From the NCBI GenBank assembly GCA_900765115.1, contig CAAFQK010000003.1:1-13158 (forward strand): DNA of 13,158 nucleotides, written 5' to 3'. The position numbers and the translations under genes were made by a program. This document shows positions 12,878 through 13,158 of the stretch, in pieces (positions within the stretch are counted from its first letter, which is position 1; the number at the start of each line of letters is the position of its first letter). The notes beneath the pieces are model-generated. The model searched no databases. It saw only the letters and a list, made by a program, of their open reading frames with translations, and was not told where the DNA came from. The DNA comes from an uncultured Collinsella sp. GTDB taxonomy: Bacteria; Actinomycetota; Coriobacteriia; Coriobacteriales; Coriobacteriaceae.

Positions 12878-13100
12878 CAGCACGTCTGTCACAAAGGCCG
12901 TGGCCAAAAAATGGCAAAAATGAGTACTGCTACTTTGTTTGCAACATATAAAAAGATAGTATTTGCTTAAGTTACGCAACATATGTCCATTATAAGGACT
13001 AGCAATTGGATCAAAATCGTACATTCATCGCCATTTCGACGGTCGCGCGCGCAGACGTGGTGTAAGAGTGTCCTGAGGTCCGTCGCTGCAAGTCCCGATG
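12878..13100. other. AT-richer intergenic stretch, no recognisable gene
   Basis: After the array the sequence changes character, with A- and T-runs and a 9-bp direct repeat GCAACATAT (12941-12949 and 12976-12984). A perfect -10-like TATAAT lies on the minus strand (12989-12994) with only a weak TTTTGA at 16 bp. Open frames here lack ribosome binding sites or family features. Confidence 0.5.
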
Positions 13101-13158
13101 TTACTCCTTCTTGAGGCCGTGCTTCTCGACTATCTCGTCCACTATCTCCCTGGCGCGC
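13101..13158 (-). CDS. 3' end of an unidentified gene (cut by window edge)
   Basis: Nineteen codons up to a TAA at 13101-13103 read ARAREIVDEIVEKHGLKKE-like (the last residues EIVDEIVEKHGLKKE are clear). The amphipathic, charged C-terminal helix and normal codon use suggest a real protein terminus, but the family cannot be recognised from so short a piece. The gene would run leftward from beyond the window, toward the array. Confidence 0.4.
   Translation of the reverse strand, partial: RAREIVDEIVEKHGLKKE

Noticed and set aside
12344..13024. 226- and 174-codon minus-strand frames with repeated WWAMRD and GDEG segments
   Set aside because: They are translations of antisense tRNA-Val and its repeats (the familiar spurious DSNPQP / GFEPPALCV-type peptides). 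The internal repeats come from the DNA array, not from a protein.
12983..13111. Small plus-strand frame starting ATGTCCATTATAAGG
   Set aside because: No ribosome binding site, no family resemblance, and it overlaps the end of the better-supported minus-strand partial gene.

Overview
This is a GC-rich chromosomal window in which every recognisable protein gene lies on the minus strand. A LysRS with an extra C-terminal tRNA-binding domain, the veg-ispE pair, the murI-rph-rdgB-dtd cluster and the style of the intergenic hairpins suggest a Coriobacteriia actinobacterium, most like Collinsella or a relative. This is an inference from protein character and layout; no search was run.

Layout in transcription order (right to left): asnB (asparagine synthase) ends in a strong terminator that overlaps the promoter of murE. 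murE, a HAD-IIB phosphatase, murI and rph follow with gaps of about 50-110 bp. A terminator-like inverted repeat carrying a GGGACAGG core separates rph from rdgB-dtd, which are nearly contiguous. dtd ends on a 12-bp-arm hairpin of a type also found after lysS. A good promoter then drives veg-ispE. Next come tRNA-Pro(CGG) with its own terminator, tatA with a palindrome inside its promoter spacer, greA, and lysS. Each of the last gaps contains an intrinsic terminator, and the one before lysS ends only a few bases from the lysS ribosome binding site.

Together these are housekeeping functions: wall precursor synthesis (MurE, MurI), tRNA maturation and aminoacylation quality (RNase PH, Dtd, LysRS, two tRNAs), nucleotide sanitation (RdgB), isoprenoid synthesis (IspE), transcript elongation (GreA), Tat export (TatA) and asparagine synthesis.

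The unusual part is on the right. tRNA-Val(TAC), on the plus strand and divergent from asnB, is followed by a tandem array with a period of exactly 186 bp (about 2.5 units, 12419-12877). Each unit begins with a copy of the last 18 bases of the tRNA including CCA, then an intrinsic terminator, then an inverted T-arm motif, and (in the two full units) a strong conserved hairpin. This resembles the rtT repeats behind E. coli tyrT and is the best candidate here for an undescribed element. Past it lies AT-richer sequence and the 3' end of an unidentified minus-strand gene at the window edge.
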